Assembly (NCBI GenBank): GCA_003508835.1
Contig: PUFA01000066.1
Span: forward strand, 5,164,501 to 5,228,500
Direction of reading: 5' to 3'
Length of the DNA stretch: 64,000 nucleotides
DNA from: Eonycteris spelaea
Taxonomy: Eukaryota > Chordata > Mammalia > Chiroptera > Pteropodidae
In this document: positions 1 through 11,502 of the stretch, piece by piece
How positions within the stretch are numbered: position 1 is the first letter of the stretch
Layout: each line of letters opens with the position of its first letter
Notes under the pieces: model-generated
Told to the model about the DNA's origin: nothing
The model's input: the letters and a program-made list of their open reading frames with translations, nothing else
Databases searched by the model: none
Translations under genes and position numbers: made by a program

Positions 1-1081
1 TTTTTTTTTCACGAAGGCCAGCACCCCTTGCTTGGTTTCTGGGCTGCCTTTGCCTGCTCTCATATCTGGTTGGCTTGTGCCTGAGAATTAATGATGTACT
101 CTCAGCAGAGGCTATGGGCAGCTGTCTCACAAATTCAAGGATGCTGGCAGAGGGCAGGTGCGATGAGACGGCCCCGGCCTTCTGCCTCAGAGCAATGGCC
201 CAGCTGAACACTCGGTCTCCCCGGGTACCCCCTCCATTAAGGTGCCAGGAGAATCGGATCATGTTTCACACACAAGCTGCCCAAGCAGATGCAGATGCCC
301 CACCAGAAACGATTTGTCGTCTGCGCACAGACAGTTCACGGCGTCCGTTTGCACGACTGCATCAGGCCGCGCTCGTTAAATCGTCATGGCTGCAGGATCA
401 CCTGTTAGCTCCCTTTCACTGCCAAGGCCCCAGGTCTAGGCCATAAAATAGGAGAGGCCAGGCTAAAGAAAGCAAGACAGGTGAGGAAAGAGGGGTCGCA
501 AAGGCAGGGTGTTGGGATAAGCAGTGTGGACAAAACCAAAGAGTTCTCGGTCTTTATTCATTTGGCAACTATTTATTGGGCACCTGCTGTTTGCCAGATC
601 AGAAGCTCCCACTGATAAAGCAATGTGATGATGGTTATGAGCACAGGATCTCGAGTCCAAGTGCATTAAAATCCAGGCTCTGTGATCTAAGGCAAGATTA
701 AAAGAACAGAACATTATGAGGATGAGTCTAGGGACCGTAGGAGCACAGAGGTGGCCCCCAACCAACCTGAGAAGTCACAAAGGATTCCTGAAGGAAACGA
801 TGTTGAAGATAAGGTAATTTCTCAAAGATCAGTAGAAGAACCAAAAGTATAGGAGAACAAGTCCCTTAACCACGCCCTCCCTCCAATCCGATCCATCAGC
901 AAGTCCTGTTGTTTCTCACTTCGAAACACAACTCTGGTCTGTTTACTTTCTACCTCTCCTAGGCTTCTGTGGTGGTCTTCTAACGGGTCCGTAAGCCATC
1001 CACCCAAATCCATTCTTTGTACAGCAGCTGGAGTGACCTTTTAATAAAGTAAATCAGATCAGGCTATTTTGCTCCTCAAGA
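1..1081. other. Left edge, no gene recognised
   Basis: The window opens in a poly-T run. A weak MIR-like string (GGTTATGAGCACAGGATCTC) lies near 634-655. Small open frames on both strands show no domain. Nothing else was identified. Confidence 0.5.
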
Positions 1082-1305
1082 CCAAAGGTAGGCCCATGTT
1101 TGAAGGGTCAGATAGTAAATATATTTAGTTTTGTGGGCCAGCTGATCTTTGGCCCAACAATTCAACTCTGCCATTGTAGTGAAGAGTGGCCATCAACAAT
1201 AGTAAACAAATAGGTGTGGCCGTGTTCCAATAAAACTTTATTTACAAAACAGGCAACAGGCTGGATGTGGCCCATGGCCCATGGTTTGCTGACCTTGCCC
1301 AGGAT
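1082..1305 (+). mobile_element. Nonautonomous hAT-type DNA transposon
   Basis: It reads AAGGGTCAGATAGTAAATAT, TTTTGTGGGCCAGCTG, CAATTCAACTCTGCCATTG, GTGTGGCCGTGTTCCAATAA and ends GGCCCATGGTTTGCTGACC. This is the widespread mammalian element whose ends read roughly GTCAGCAAAC in reverse. It is nearly full length but diverged. Confidence 0.75.
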
Positions 1306-2473
1306 CCTCCATCTGTCTTAGATCAATGTTCTAGGGACACAGGCCTGGAGATGAAGACATGAGGACAAGTAGTTTACATGGGAGGTAAAGCCAGAAACAC
1401 GAATAAGGAAAGAGGAAGGAAAGGATGCCAATAAATAGGCTTTAAGAATAGTGACCTCCATGGGCAGGGGGGGCCTAACCCCACAGGGAACTCTGGGAGA
1501 CAGGGCAAGACAAGCCTCGGCACATGGTGACTCCGTCAAAGCGGTACAGGCCAGGGTATCTACACGTCGCCTCTGCTCAGTTATTAGTGGAGGACTGCTG
1601 CAGCGTGAGGTAGGGGCTCACCTCCCCAGCACTTCCGATCTGCCCAAAGCCTTTGAGGAGTGGGCTTCAGTGGCCAGAGAAGACCCCAGGGCCCAGAGTG
1701 GCCGGTGCTCGGAGCCGGAAATGACGATGCGAATGGTCCCTCATCCAGAGCGCTGATCGCAGGCTGCTGATCCCAGGCTGCTGCTGTGTGATCAGTGCTT
1801 ACTGTCGGTGTCCCCACAGGCCCCGTGGGAGAGCAGGTGCTAACACGTGCCTTGTTTGCACATTCCCAGTCTGAGGCGTAGCACTGGGGACGGAGCGGGT
1901 GTCCAACATATCCGTTCAATAAATGAGTGCCGTTTTTCTGGAGACCGGGGAACTCCCCTGTCACTCTCTCTGAAATGTTCCCTACCTTACCGGCTGCCCA
2001 CCCACGGCCTGAATCTTCCAAGAGCCACTTCCTCCAACTCACCGCCAGCGCAGTGATGCATTTCTTAAGAATTTCGTGGGATCAAAGACCATGACCGACT
2101 GTCTCTAGGGACACACTGTCGAGCCATCTTAACTTTCTGGGCAGCCAGGGGCCACAGAGAGCTCCACCTGAGTGAGTGAGCTAGGAGAGGAGGCGGTCCA
2201 GGCGTGAGGCCCCGCACCGGGCAGCAGGCCCGAGCTCAGAGCTGAGGAGGGTGTCTTTGCTCTAAAGCCAGTGGACACAGGCAGAACGTCAGAAGACTGA
2301 ATACAGAAGCCAGATACAGACAAGCACCGGGGAAGCCAAGACACAGCTCCCAGCGTAAAAGGGGTCACACTGATGAACTAGGATCTTTCAACAAGTGCCA
2401 GATGGGTGCAGATTGTCATACATCTCACACATTGCAAATCTGAATCTGTATTGAACAAACTGAGCATTTAAAA
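1306..2473. other. No gene or repeat recognised
   Basis: This is moderately GC-rich unique sequence. Overlapping open frames on both strands at 1.45-2.05 kb contain no familiar domain and no conserved splice context. Confidence 0.5.
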
Positions 2474-3068
2474 ACACTACAGTTGGATTTCATGTTTTTA
2501 CGGCTGAGTAATATTCTATTGTATATATGAACCATAACTTCTTTATCCAATCATCTGTTGATGGACATTTAGGTTGCTTCCATATCTTGGCTACTGTAAA
2601 TAATGCTGCTGTGAGTGTAGGGGTGCACAGGTCTTTACAAATTAGTGTTTTGGTTTCTTTGAATAACCTACCATTTGCACCAACATGGACGGACCTAGAG
2701 GTTATTATCGTGAGTTAAATAAGTCAGACAGAGAAAGATAAATACCATATGATTTCACTTATATGCAGCATCTAAGGAACAAAAAACTAAATGAAAGCAG
2801 ACTCACAGATACAGAGGACAATCTGGTGACGGCCGGAGGGTAGGGGGTTAGGGGGGTGAGAGAAAAAGGTGAAAAGGATGAAGAAATTAGCAGTTACAAA
2901 AAAGTCATGCGGACGTCAAGTACAGCATAGGGAATATAGTCAATAGTATCGTAATGTCTGTATGCAGAGCCAGATGGGGGATCACTTCATAAACTATATA
3001 AATGTCTAACCAAAATACTGTATATCTGAAAACAAACAAACAAATGAATAAATAAATACACTACAGTT
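2474..3068. mobile_element. L1 3' end with 5' inversion and target-site duplications
   Basis: Positions 2485 to about 2665 read as antisense L1 (CTGAGTAATATTCTATTG, TTGATGGACATTTAGGTTGC). From about 2666 the sense strand continues at the adjacent point of the consensus (CACCAACATGGACGGACC, TAAGTCAGACAGAGAAAG) to an A-rich tail at 3030-3057. The 11 bp repeat ACACTACAGTT lies immediately on both sides (2474-2484, 3058-3068). This is the layout of twin-primed retrotransposition. There is no intact ORF. Confidence 0.88.
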
Positions 3069-4180
3069 ATATTGAATTTTTACTAAGTGCATGTATTGCC
3101 CTTTCAAAAATCAAAAATTAAATAAAGGTGATAGAGTAGCAAAAATAGATATGATGAACAAATGTTCCTATATGGTATGAAAATATACTATGAAGTTATA
3201 ATAATTTTTAAATGCTGAACCGGCACAAGAGTGAACAACTCAATGTAAAACAAAATAATGTCTAAGAATATGTTAAATGTTTAAAGAATTTAGCATATTA
3301 TAAAAGTAGAATTTTAAATTTATAGAGAAAAGGTGCATTCACAGCTAACAAAATAGTGTTCAGACAACTGGTAAATTTTAAGAAAAAAAGTAAGTTAAAT
3401 ATTTATCTATATATATTAAATTATACTTCAGATGAATTAAAGAATTAAATCCAGAAAAAAACCATAAGAGGAAAATGTAAGTCAATAGTTTTGCCTGATA
3501 TCAGCCAGAAGTTATTTCTAAGTACAAATGCTAAGGAAAAATGTCATAGGAACTGAAATTCCAGGAGTCAAAAAAATAAAATAAAAGTAGTAAATACAAT
3601 AAAAAGTCACAGATTGGGGGAGGGATAATTTGTATTAAGAATTCAGATGTGATTTATGATGATTGACATAATTAATGATACAAAGAGTGTTTATATATCT
3701 CTAAAAGTGATTAATATCTAAATAGAAAAATTTGGGCAAAATTCATGAACTGACAGCATGCAAATAAATACAAATGTTTAATGAATATTTTAAGAAAATA
3801 TCGAGTGACAGTAATAACCAAAGAGACAAGGATTAAAACAAGAAGAAATCATTTTCACTTATCAAATTGACAAAAATAAAACATAATGTTTTCATTCTTG
3901 GACAAGGCTCAGAGAAGAGACATCCACACACATTGCCGCTGGGAGTGAAAATGGATAGGAACTCTCCGGAAACTGATTAAACAGTGTTTATCAATCTCTC
4001 TAAAATGTGCATGCCCTTTGATTAATTACTCTTCTGGAGAGTTTTCCTCCAAAAATAATTGAAGATGCGCGCTGAGATTTATTTAATAAGGATGTATAAT
4101 CACAACATTGGTTATAATTGTGTAAAGTTTTTTGGAAAAAGCCTAAGTGTTCCAAAATAGGCAATCGATTACATAATTAG
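3069..4180 (+). mobile_element. Old, AT-rich L1-derived DNA
   Basis: Diverged phrases such as CAGAGAAGAGACATCC with a following CACATTGCCGCTGGGAGTG, and CAATCGATTACATAATTAGGG with GTACACCTCTGAGATGAAGG, match the pattern of ancient L1/HAL1 ORF2 sequence. Boundaries between fragments cannot be drawn by eye. Confidence 0.45.
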
Positions 4181-5945
4181 GGTACACCTCTGAGATGAAG
4201 GAAAACATATAGATCAATGAAACAGAATAGAGAGCCCAGAACTATACCCTCATCGATATAATCAATCGATCTTTGACAAGGGGTCAAACTCAATACAGTG
4301 GGCAAAGACAGCCTCGTCAACAAATGGTGCCGGACCAACCAGATGTCCACATCCAAACGCTGGCGAGAATGTGGAGCCACAGGAAATGCTGGTGGAAATG
4401 CAAAACGGTACAGCCATTTTGGAAGACAGTCAGCAATTTCTTACAAAACCAAGCATACCATGTGATCCAGTAATCACACTTCTTGGCTTTTACCCTAAGG
4501 AGCTGAAAACTTTTGTCTACACAAAATCTCGACGTGGATGTTCACAGCAACTTTTTCATAATCGCTCAAACTTGGAAATAACCAAGACGCCCTTTAGTAG
4601 GTGAATGGAAACTGTTACATCTAGACAGCAGGATATTATTGTTCAGTGCTAAAAAAAAACATGAGTTATTAAGCCATGGAGTTGCTTCAAAATAAAAAGA
4701 AAAATAGAACTACCATATGATCCAGTAATCCTACTTCTAGGTATATATCCGAAGGTTATGAAATCAGTATCTCAGAGAGACTTCTGAACTCTCGTGTTCA
4801 CTGCACCACTATTCACAATAGCCAAGATAGAGAAACGACCTAAATGTATCATCAACCGATGAATGGATTAAGAGAACGTGGTATGCAACTCATACAACTT
4901 AACAACAGAAAAACAATCAATCCAATTAAAAAGTAGGCAGAAGGCCTAAACAGATATTTCTCCGAAGAGGATATACAGATGGCCAATGGATATATGAAAA
5001 GATGCTCAAGGTCACTAATCATCAGAGAAATGCAAATTAAGACCATAATGAGATATCACCTCACACCTGTCAGAATGGCTCTCAACAATAAATCAAAAAA
5101 CAACAAGTATTGCAAGGATGTAGAGAAAAGGGAACCCTCATACACTGTTGGTGGGATTGCAAATTGGTACAGCCACTATGGAAAACAGTCTGAAGGTTTC
5201 TCAAAAAATTAAAAATGGATATATCTTTTGAGCCAGCAATTGCACTTCTGGGTATTTATTCGAAGAAAACCAAAACAATAATCCATAAAGATCTATGCAC
5301 CTCTATGTTCATGGCAGCAAATTTACAATAGCCAAGATATGGAAGCAACCTAAATGCCCATCAACAGACGATTGGCTAAAGAAGTTATGGTTCATATATA
5401 CAATGGAATATCATCACTCAGCCATTAAAAAAATGAAATCTTACCATTTGCAACGACACGGATGGACCTAGAGGGTATTATGCTGAGTGAAATAAGGCAG
5501 ACAGAGAAAGATAAATACCATGTGATTTCTCTTATACGCAGAATCTAATGAACAAAAAGAGACAAACTAATCAAAAACAGACTCACAAATATAGATGCCA
5601 ATCTGGTGATGGTCAGAGGAGAAGGGGGTTAGGAGGCTGGGAGAAAGGGGTGAGGGTTAAAGAAGTACAAATTAGTGGTTGATAGATGTCCTGGGGATGG
5701 GGAGCACGGCACAGGGAATGCAGTTAGCGTTAATGTAATGGCTAGGTGAAGAGCCAGAGGAGAGAAGGAGCAATCAGGGGGATTGTTTTATCAACTTTTT
5801 AAATATCTAACTAATAACTGGATACTTAAATTAATAATAAAATACAATAAAGAAAATGTGGTACACATATACAATGAAATATTATTCAGCCTTAAAAAAA
5901 GAAGAAAATTTTGCCATTTGTGATAATGTGTATGGACCTGGAGGA
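4181..5945 (+). mobile_element. Nested L1 ORF2 and 3' fragments
   Basis: Sense L1 phrases follow in pieces: AAACAGAATAGAGAGCCCAG (about 4220), ATGGCCAATGGATATATG (4979), CATCAGAGAAATGCAAATTA (5020), ACTGTTGGTGGGATTGCAAA (5145), GCCAAGATATGGAAGCAACC (5332) and GACACGGATGGACCTAGAGG (5455). A second copy of the late region starts near 5855 (TGTGGTACACATATACAATG). Several insertions are therefore stacked. Stops and indels break every frame, so no active ORF2 remains. Confidence 0.85.
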
Positions 5946-5949
5946 CATT

Positions 5950-6098
5950 ATGCTATGTCCTCATTTTACAGATGAGGAAACCGAGGAACAGAGAGGGTAG
6001 GTAAATTGTTCAAGGTCAACCAGCTAGTAAGCAGCTGAGCTGGGATTCAGCCAGGCAGAATGGCTCCAATATCTGTGTCCTTGGCCATTTCTCTACCA
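5950..6098 (-). mobile_element. MIR SINE remnant
   Basis: CATTTTACAGATGAGGAAAC, AGAGAGGGTAGGTAAATTG and CAGCTAGTAAGCAGCTGAGC are the reversed MIR consensus. Confidence 0.75.
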
Positions 6099-6099
6099 G

Positions 6100-6385
6100 G
6101 AGTCAACAGACTGCAGCACATGGCCCCCATTTTTTTTAATAAAGTTTTATTGGAACACGGCCATACCCATTTGTTTACTTATTGTCTATAGCTGTTTTCA
6201 CGCTAAAACAGCCAAGTCAAGTAATTGCGATAGAGACCCGATGTGGCGCTCGCATGTTCCACACTGCTGCATGCACCCCTCAAGACATAGTAACAAGGCT
6301 GTAATTTGATTTTGTCTCTTGGCCCTCCAACCCCCAAAATATTTACTATCTGGCCTTTTACCAAACACATTTGCCAAACTTTGTT
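6100..6385 (-). mobile_element. Nonautonomous hAT-type DNA transposon
   Basis: It is the reverse of the element at about 1.1 kb: AATAAAGTTTTATTGGAACA, ATTGTCTATAGCTGTTTTCA, ATATTTACTATCTGGCC and a TTTGCCAAAC end. The inner part carries an insertion or strong divergence around 6250-6310. Confidence 0.75.
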
Positions 6386-6535
6386 ACATTGTCACTAGAT
6401 TGTAGAATCCATGAGGGCAGAAACCAAATCCTATTTGGTTCACCACTGTATCCCCAAGTTCTAGGACACCCTATCATGTGTCACACAACACAGATGCTCT
6501 AGATACTATTTGTTGCAATAATCAGTGAACGTTCA
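6386..6535 (+). mobile_element. L2 LINE 3' end
   Basis: AATCCATGAGGGCAGAAACC, TTCACCACTGTATCCCCAAG and a degraded ATTTGTTGCAATAATCAGTG tail match the L2 3' terminus. Confidence 0.7.
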
Positions 6536-7020
6536 CCTAAGCCTGGCTATAACCTCACTGTGCTCCATGCACTGATGCCTACCCAACGAGTAACACATAA
6601 TGCTGAGAAACGTCCCACCCAGCGACCCCCAGAGTGCCTACTCATGCCCCATTTTATAGCCGAGAAGACCAAGTTGCCCCGTATCCCATACTGATCGACA
6701 TGGTGGACACAGAATTCAGACCTAAGTTTGTGACATAGGACCGCCACACTCTTCTAAGCCCCTATCACGGGACTTGGCAAAGGGTAAGCCCTTTAATAAA
6801 AATGATGGTTTATGCGCCATCTTTATAAAGGTCATTGGGCCTAAGTTCTATGGTGTGAGCAGAAGGTGTCCCAGGACTTCCAAGGACCAGCAGTGGGACT
6901 TGGTGAGCTGCAGCCTGAGTAACAGAGGAAGAAAACGTGCGGCGAAGAGCTTTGAGATGGGAGTTGGTGTCTCCTTCCTCGCCCTTTGGTCTGATTTCCA
7001 GGCTCCAGAACTATGGTTCC
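6536..7020. other. No gene or repeat recognised
   Basis: Unique sequence. Open frames here continue into the C-rich tracts and look like compositional artefacts. Confidence 0.5.
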
Positions 7021-7067
7021 CTCGCCACCCACCCCACCCCCCACCCCCCACCCCCCCCCCCCCCGTC
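7021..7067. repeat. C-rich tract
   Basis: Runs of CCACCC and up to 14 consecutive C occupy this interval. The minus strand is G-rich and could form G-quadruplexes. Confidence 0.85.
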
Positions 7068-7454
7068 CCAGGGGAAACGGAAAGAATTTGGGAAAACACA
7101 TGATGTTCTACAACGTAAGAACAAGTTTCTGCACACCGGCCACTACTACGGGCCCTCGGCCGTTGGCTGTTTACTTTCGTGGCGGCCTGAGGCCCTGCCG
7201 GTCGGCTCCCGTCACTCCCGGACAATGGCTTCCCCGAGCACATCTGACACTCCGGCCAAACCACGGTGCTCTCAGCTCCAGCACCCCGCTTTGCAAGGGC
7301 TGGAGCCTTCCTTCTTCTCTGACTCTAGTCTAGAAGTCCCCTGCCCTTGGGTGGCACCCGGACTCCCCTTTTGCAAAGTCACTGCACTTGTGTTGACTTG
7401 TGCTGTCTGCTTGTCTACTACACACACCAGAGGGCAGGGCCTGGCGGGCAGTCT

Positions 7455-7512
7455 TCCCCGCCCCCACCCCTCCCACCCCACCCCCCACCCCTCCCACCCC
7501 ACTCTGACCCCA
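7455..7512. repeat. CCCCACCCCTCC-type imperfect tandem repeat
   Basis: Repeated CCCC(A/T)CCC blocks in two similar halves (CCCACCCCTCCCACCCCACC appears twice in near-identical form) give a second G-quadruplex-prone minus-strand tract about 400 bp from the first. Confidence 0.8.
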
Positions 7513-7883
7513 CCGCATCCCAGCACCCCACCCCCGGCCCATCATGGCGGGCGCTCAGCGAAAGGTGGATCTGCGTCACAAATAACAGAGGCCCCGGCGT
7601 GGTGTCCCTCCATGTGTCCTCAGATCTGCTCTTCACTACCTGGGAGAGAGGAAAAGTGTGTGGCGCCAGGAAAGAGATGACGACACAGCGACGCAGAGGC
7701 GTTAAGCAACACCTCCAAGGACACACAGCGCGGCGAAGCACCCTGAGACCCGAGCCCGGCCTCCCGTGCTGAGCGACTGTGTACAGCACGCGGCCGTCTC
7801 ATCTGCGTCGCGTTTCCCGATGGTCTGATGCACCTTTGTTCTCCCATTCGAAGCCAGTGTGCGGGCATTAGATTGCGAGCAAA

Positions 7884-7955
7884 TATGATGTGATATGATA
7901 TGGCATGATATATGATGATATATGACATATATGATGTGATATATGACATGATTAG
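7884..7955. repeat. ATGAT/ATATG simple-sequence region
   Basis: Degenerate repeats of TGATATG and ATATATGATG. A similar block follows the CTATG array at 9.7 kb. Confidence 0.8.
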
Positions 7956-8274
7956 TATATGCTGTATTAGTAACACTTTATTATCTTTACCATGGCTCAC
8001 ATAATACACATTGACACTCACCTCGTACTGAGCACTTACTCTGTATCAGGTTCTTGACAGAAATGACCTGTTTTTTAATCTTTACTATTACCCTAAAATA
8101 TGCTTTTTCTACAGCAGGTTCTTGGGGGGGGCGGGGTGAAAAATCTTACAACGCTTTCTGGTTCTCCAAAGGACCACGGCACATAAATATAGTATATCTG
8201 TGGCATTAAAATTCCATGGGGAGAGGGAAAAATTCTTAAAAAGTTCCTCAAGGGGCACTTTTCTAAAAAAGGTT

Positions 8275-8405
8275 AATGACACTGCGTTATTAACTCTACG
8301 GCGCAGGCTCAGAGAGGCGAGCTAACCTGCCCAAAGTCACACAGCGTGTAATTTATACATCACAATTCAAGCCCAAGTCTGTCTAATGCCAAAAGCCGCG
8401 TCCTA
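8275..8405 (-). mobile_element. MIR SINE remnant
   Basis: CAGGCTCAGAGAGGCGAGC and TGCCCAAAGTCACACAGCG match the reversed MIR consensus. Confidence 0.65.
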
Positions 8406-8566
8406 CATGACTTCCGAGAGCCCCTTTTTCAGAGAGTAGGTTCCGTCAGAGGGAGGCGGGTCCCACAACTCTCTCCATGGAGAGCGTGGTCCTCAAACCC
8501 GCCACAGCAGCAGCATCACCTGGGGGTGAGTTAGAGACGCAGGTGCGGCGCAGCCTCGGACATGCG

Positions 8567-8635
8567 CAGTGAGCACCCACAGCATCCCAGAGGACGGTTG
8601 CACAGTGAGCGCCCACAGCATCCCCCAGGACGGTC
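8567..8635. repeat. Two-copy 33 bp tandem duplication
   Basis: CAGTGAGCACCCACAGCATC at 8567 recurs as CAGTGAGCGCCCACAGCATC at 8603, each followed by a shared AGGACGGT. The period is 36 bp. It lies just after a MER5A-like start (8486-8525). Confidence 0.85.
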
Positions 8636-8639
8636 TGCG

Positions 8640-9204
8640 TGCCGTGTGCTGAAGGAGTTGGCTCCCCACGCGCACAGGTGAGTGACCCTCAAACACCTGG
8701 AACAACAAAGCCACAAAGACACCTAGACCTGTTCCCACACTGTAGATTCCCTGCCCCAGTCGGAAACTCCAGTGTCAGACTAATTATACGGAAGGGTGTT
8801 CCGTGACTTGCTGTGTTCCCAGAAAAAGAAAGAAAAGTGAAGTTCTCTTTCAGGTTTTCAGAGGAGATAATGTCAAATATTTACCGAGCAAACATCACTG
8901 TCGAGGCACGCCATTCTCTTCCCGCCGATTAGGCGCTGTCAATCACGCCTCGATGAGAGGCCTGTCAGCCGTTCTCAATAGAAGCCACCTGTCATCTCTG
9001 CTGAACTAGGCGCGCCTGCCAGGCTGGGGGACGCAGGGAGAGGGCTCTGCGGGCAGGCCCGGGAAGGAGGGGTCTCCGGGGTTGCTTAAGGCCCACCTTT
9101 GTGGGTGGGTTAGATGGCTTGAGGCTGGCTGTTCAACCAAGTCGCTGAGGGAAGGTGGGAAAGAGGCCTTTAGGGCAGAGGAGATGGTGCTCATTCCTCA
9201 GCCA
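8640..9204. other. No gene or repeat recognised
   Basis: Unique sequence with no domain in its short open frames. Confidence 0.5.
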
Positions 9205-9362
9205 GGATTCGCAAACCCAGGCAGCATCAGAACCACCTGCAGGGCTTGACAAAACGCAGGTGGCCGGCCCTGCCTGGAAGGCTCAGGAGTTTGGGGGCGG
9301 GGCCTGAGAATCCCAGGTCCGCCCAGCTCCCAGGTCCTGTTGTGAGGGCACGCTTTGAGAAT
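9205..9362 (+). mobile_element. MER5A-type hAT element
   Basis: GCAGCATCAGAACCACCTGC, AGGGCTTGACAAAACGCAGG, GGGGCCTGAGAATCCCAGG and TTTGAGAATTAG follow the order of MER5A. Confidence 0.75.
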
Positions 9363-9364
9363 TA

Positions 9365-9650
9365 GATCTGAACCTTCGACTCCTGACTGGTTGCTCCCTT
9401 TCTCCTCCCCACACCTCAGTCTTCACGATGAGCAGCCGTGTGTGACCCTTTCAAAACAGATCATACCAGCCCCTGCTCCAGCCCTCCAGCGGCCCCCACC
9501 TTATTCACGGCGAAATCCCAAGCCCAGAACACTCCGCCCAGGCGTGACTTGTTCTCACGCTTCGCTTCCGTCTCCTCACTTAAATGCCACCTTGTCAGTG
9601 ATGCCTTCCCTCTCTATCCCCGTAACCCACTTTAAATTTTTCCTCCTAGG
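9365..9650 (+). mobile_element. L2 LINE fragment
   Basis: CCAGCCCCTGCTCCAGCCCT, CACTTAAATGCCACCTTGTC and GTGATGCCTTCCCTCTC match the internal 3' part of L2. Confidence 0.65.
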
Positions 9651-9670
9651 ACACATTACTACAGGATGTG

Positions 9671-9709
9671 CTATGCTATGCTATGCTATGCTATGCTATG
9701 CTATGCTAT
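9671..9709 (+). repeat. (CTATG)n pentanucleotide microsatellite
   Basis: Seven perfect CTATG units followed by a degraded unit, running into ATATGATATG sequence to about 9745. Confidence 0.97.
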
Positions 9710-9761
9710 ATGATATGTATATGATATGATGATGATGTGATATGACTTATTCGTTTACATG

Positions 9762-9992
9762 ATGGTTTACAACTAGGTGATTCTGTCCCTCCCCCCACCT
9801 CCAGAGGATATTGGGAAATGTCAGAGACGTTTTTGAGTGTTGGGACGGGGGAGAATGTTAAGGCTGGCATCTGATGGGTAGAGGCCAAGGCTGATGCAAA
9901 GCATCCTACAGTGCATGATAATGATACAAGACAAAACGTGACCCGGGCCTGAATGCAGTAGTGCTGAGGTTGAGAACTGTGGTTTACATGCT
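9762..9992 (+). mobile_element. MER20-type hAT element
   Basis: GGGAAATGTCAGAGACGTTT, TGGCATCTGATGGGTAGAGG, AAAGCATCCTACAGTGCATG and GTGCTGAGGTTGAGAACTG are in MER20 order, close to full length. Confidence 0.85.
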
Positions 9993-10049
9993 CGTAGTCT
10001 GCATGCGTTTGGGACGGGGCCATATAGTAGATGCTCAGGAAGCATTTGT

Positions 10050-10112
10050 GGGTGGATGGATGGATGGATGGATAGATGATGGGTGGGTGGGTGGATGGAT
10101 GGATGGATGAAC
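10050..10112 (+). repeat. (GGAT)n / (GGGT)n microsatellite
   Basis: Interrupted GGAT and GGGT units. Confidence 0.95.
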
Positions 10113-10149
10113 ATGGCTCAATTTGAGAGCTCGGAAAATGTATTACGAA

Positions 10150-10440
10150 TCCCTCACCTCCTCACCCCTACTCCTCTTCATCCTTCAGATCTCGTCCTAG
10201 ACGAGCCTTCTTCAGTTCACCCCCCCGCCACACACACCGGCGCACACACTAGGCGAGCTTTCCCTAGCAGCACTGATCCGGAAGGTGATAATAATTTGTC
10301 TGACTGTCTGCGTCCTGCCGCCTCCCCCATTCACCTATAAATTCCATGAAGAGAAAGCCGTGTCCACCTGTTCACCAATTAATCCCCAAAGTGCCTGGCA
10401 GATAACCACTCCCTACATGTATTGAATAAATGAAGATGAT
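10150..10440 (+). mobile_element. L2 LINE fragment and 3' end
   Basis: TAAATTCCATGAAGAGAAAG, GTGTCCACCTGTTCACCAAT, AAGTGCCTGGCAGATAACC and ATTGAATAAATGAAGATG mark an L2 terminus, with upstream L2-like pyrimidine-rich text. Confidence 0.65.
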
Positions 10441-11502
10441 TTAGGGAAAAGAGCTTTGAAACATGGCAATAAATATATCTGCTGAACAAATGAATTTGCG
10501 GAAGGATTATTTACTGAAATATTAATTTGTCTCGTTCATCCTAAAGCACAGAAATAGCAGAAGATATTTCTATTGCCTCTGTGCTCTGAAAACGGTGTGA
10601 GCTCCAGTGTCTCTTTTCCTCAGGAGAGAATGAATAGACCTTTGTTTCCAAATAGAAGATTCTAGAAAGATCTGGATCATCCAAGGAAAGAGACCGTCCT
10701 CAGGTTGGGGGAGGGGGAGCGAAGCGCCAGTGGCCCAGCCCCAGGGACCCAGGGATGGAGGGCGGGCGAAGGAGCTGCAGTGACCCAGGTGCTGGTGTGG
10801 AAGCCTGTAGTTTCCAAGAGCGGACAGCAGGTGTCATAGCTTGGCGGCATCAGCAAAGGGACCCTGTCTTCAAGCACAGAATGGCGAACCACTCAGCTTT
10901 GCAGGAGTAGAAATTCTTGACATGAGTATCTCAAGTTTTGATCTCAATGCAATCGAGTCCAGGGCACATTTTTACCAATTTCTGGACCCCGAAACTTTGC
11001 TTAACTCCAGGCGGGGGAGCGAATGTCCCTTACATGGATCTCAACATCCAGAACAACAGTGTCCAAGAGCAATAAAATGCAAGCCACAGGTGCCTAAGCT
11101 TAAATTTCCTAGGAGCCACATTTAAAAAAATAAATGAAAGGGTGGACTTAAACTTAATAAATGTACTTTATATAACCCAGTAGATTCAAAATATTATTTC
11201 AACATGGAAGCATATAAAAAATTAGTGATAAATATTTTACTTTTTTTAAAATTCTGAGTCTTCAAAATCTGGTGTGTATTTTACCCTCACGGCATGTATC
11301 TGGATAAGCCACATTTCAAGTGCTCAACAGTCACACGGGGCTGGTGACTATTGCATCAGTTCTGTTAGATGGGAACTTTGATATACTTGTGGGATTTTTT
11401 TTTTTTTTTGATAGTGGAACATCGATTTTCCTCTTCCTTCTAATAATCGTGCCTACATTTCTTTTGGGGGAGTTACCTCTCTATATTAGTATCTATTACT
11501 GG
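10441..11502. other. No gene recognised
   Basis: Mostly AT-rich unique sequence with a poly-T run at 11396-11409. No domain or conserved splice pattern was seen. Confidence 0.5.

Noticed and set aside
4979..5212. Possible functional L1 ORF2 fragment
   Set aside because: Stops and indels on both sides; only a short relic frame remains.
6937..7680. 247-residue Pro/His-rich plus-strand open frame
   Set aside because: It is produced by two C-rich simple repeats; the protein is low complexity with no conserved segment.
9671..9709. CTATG array considered as a CRISPR-like or satellite array
   Set aside because: It is a short perfect pentanucleotide microsatellite without spacers.
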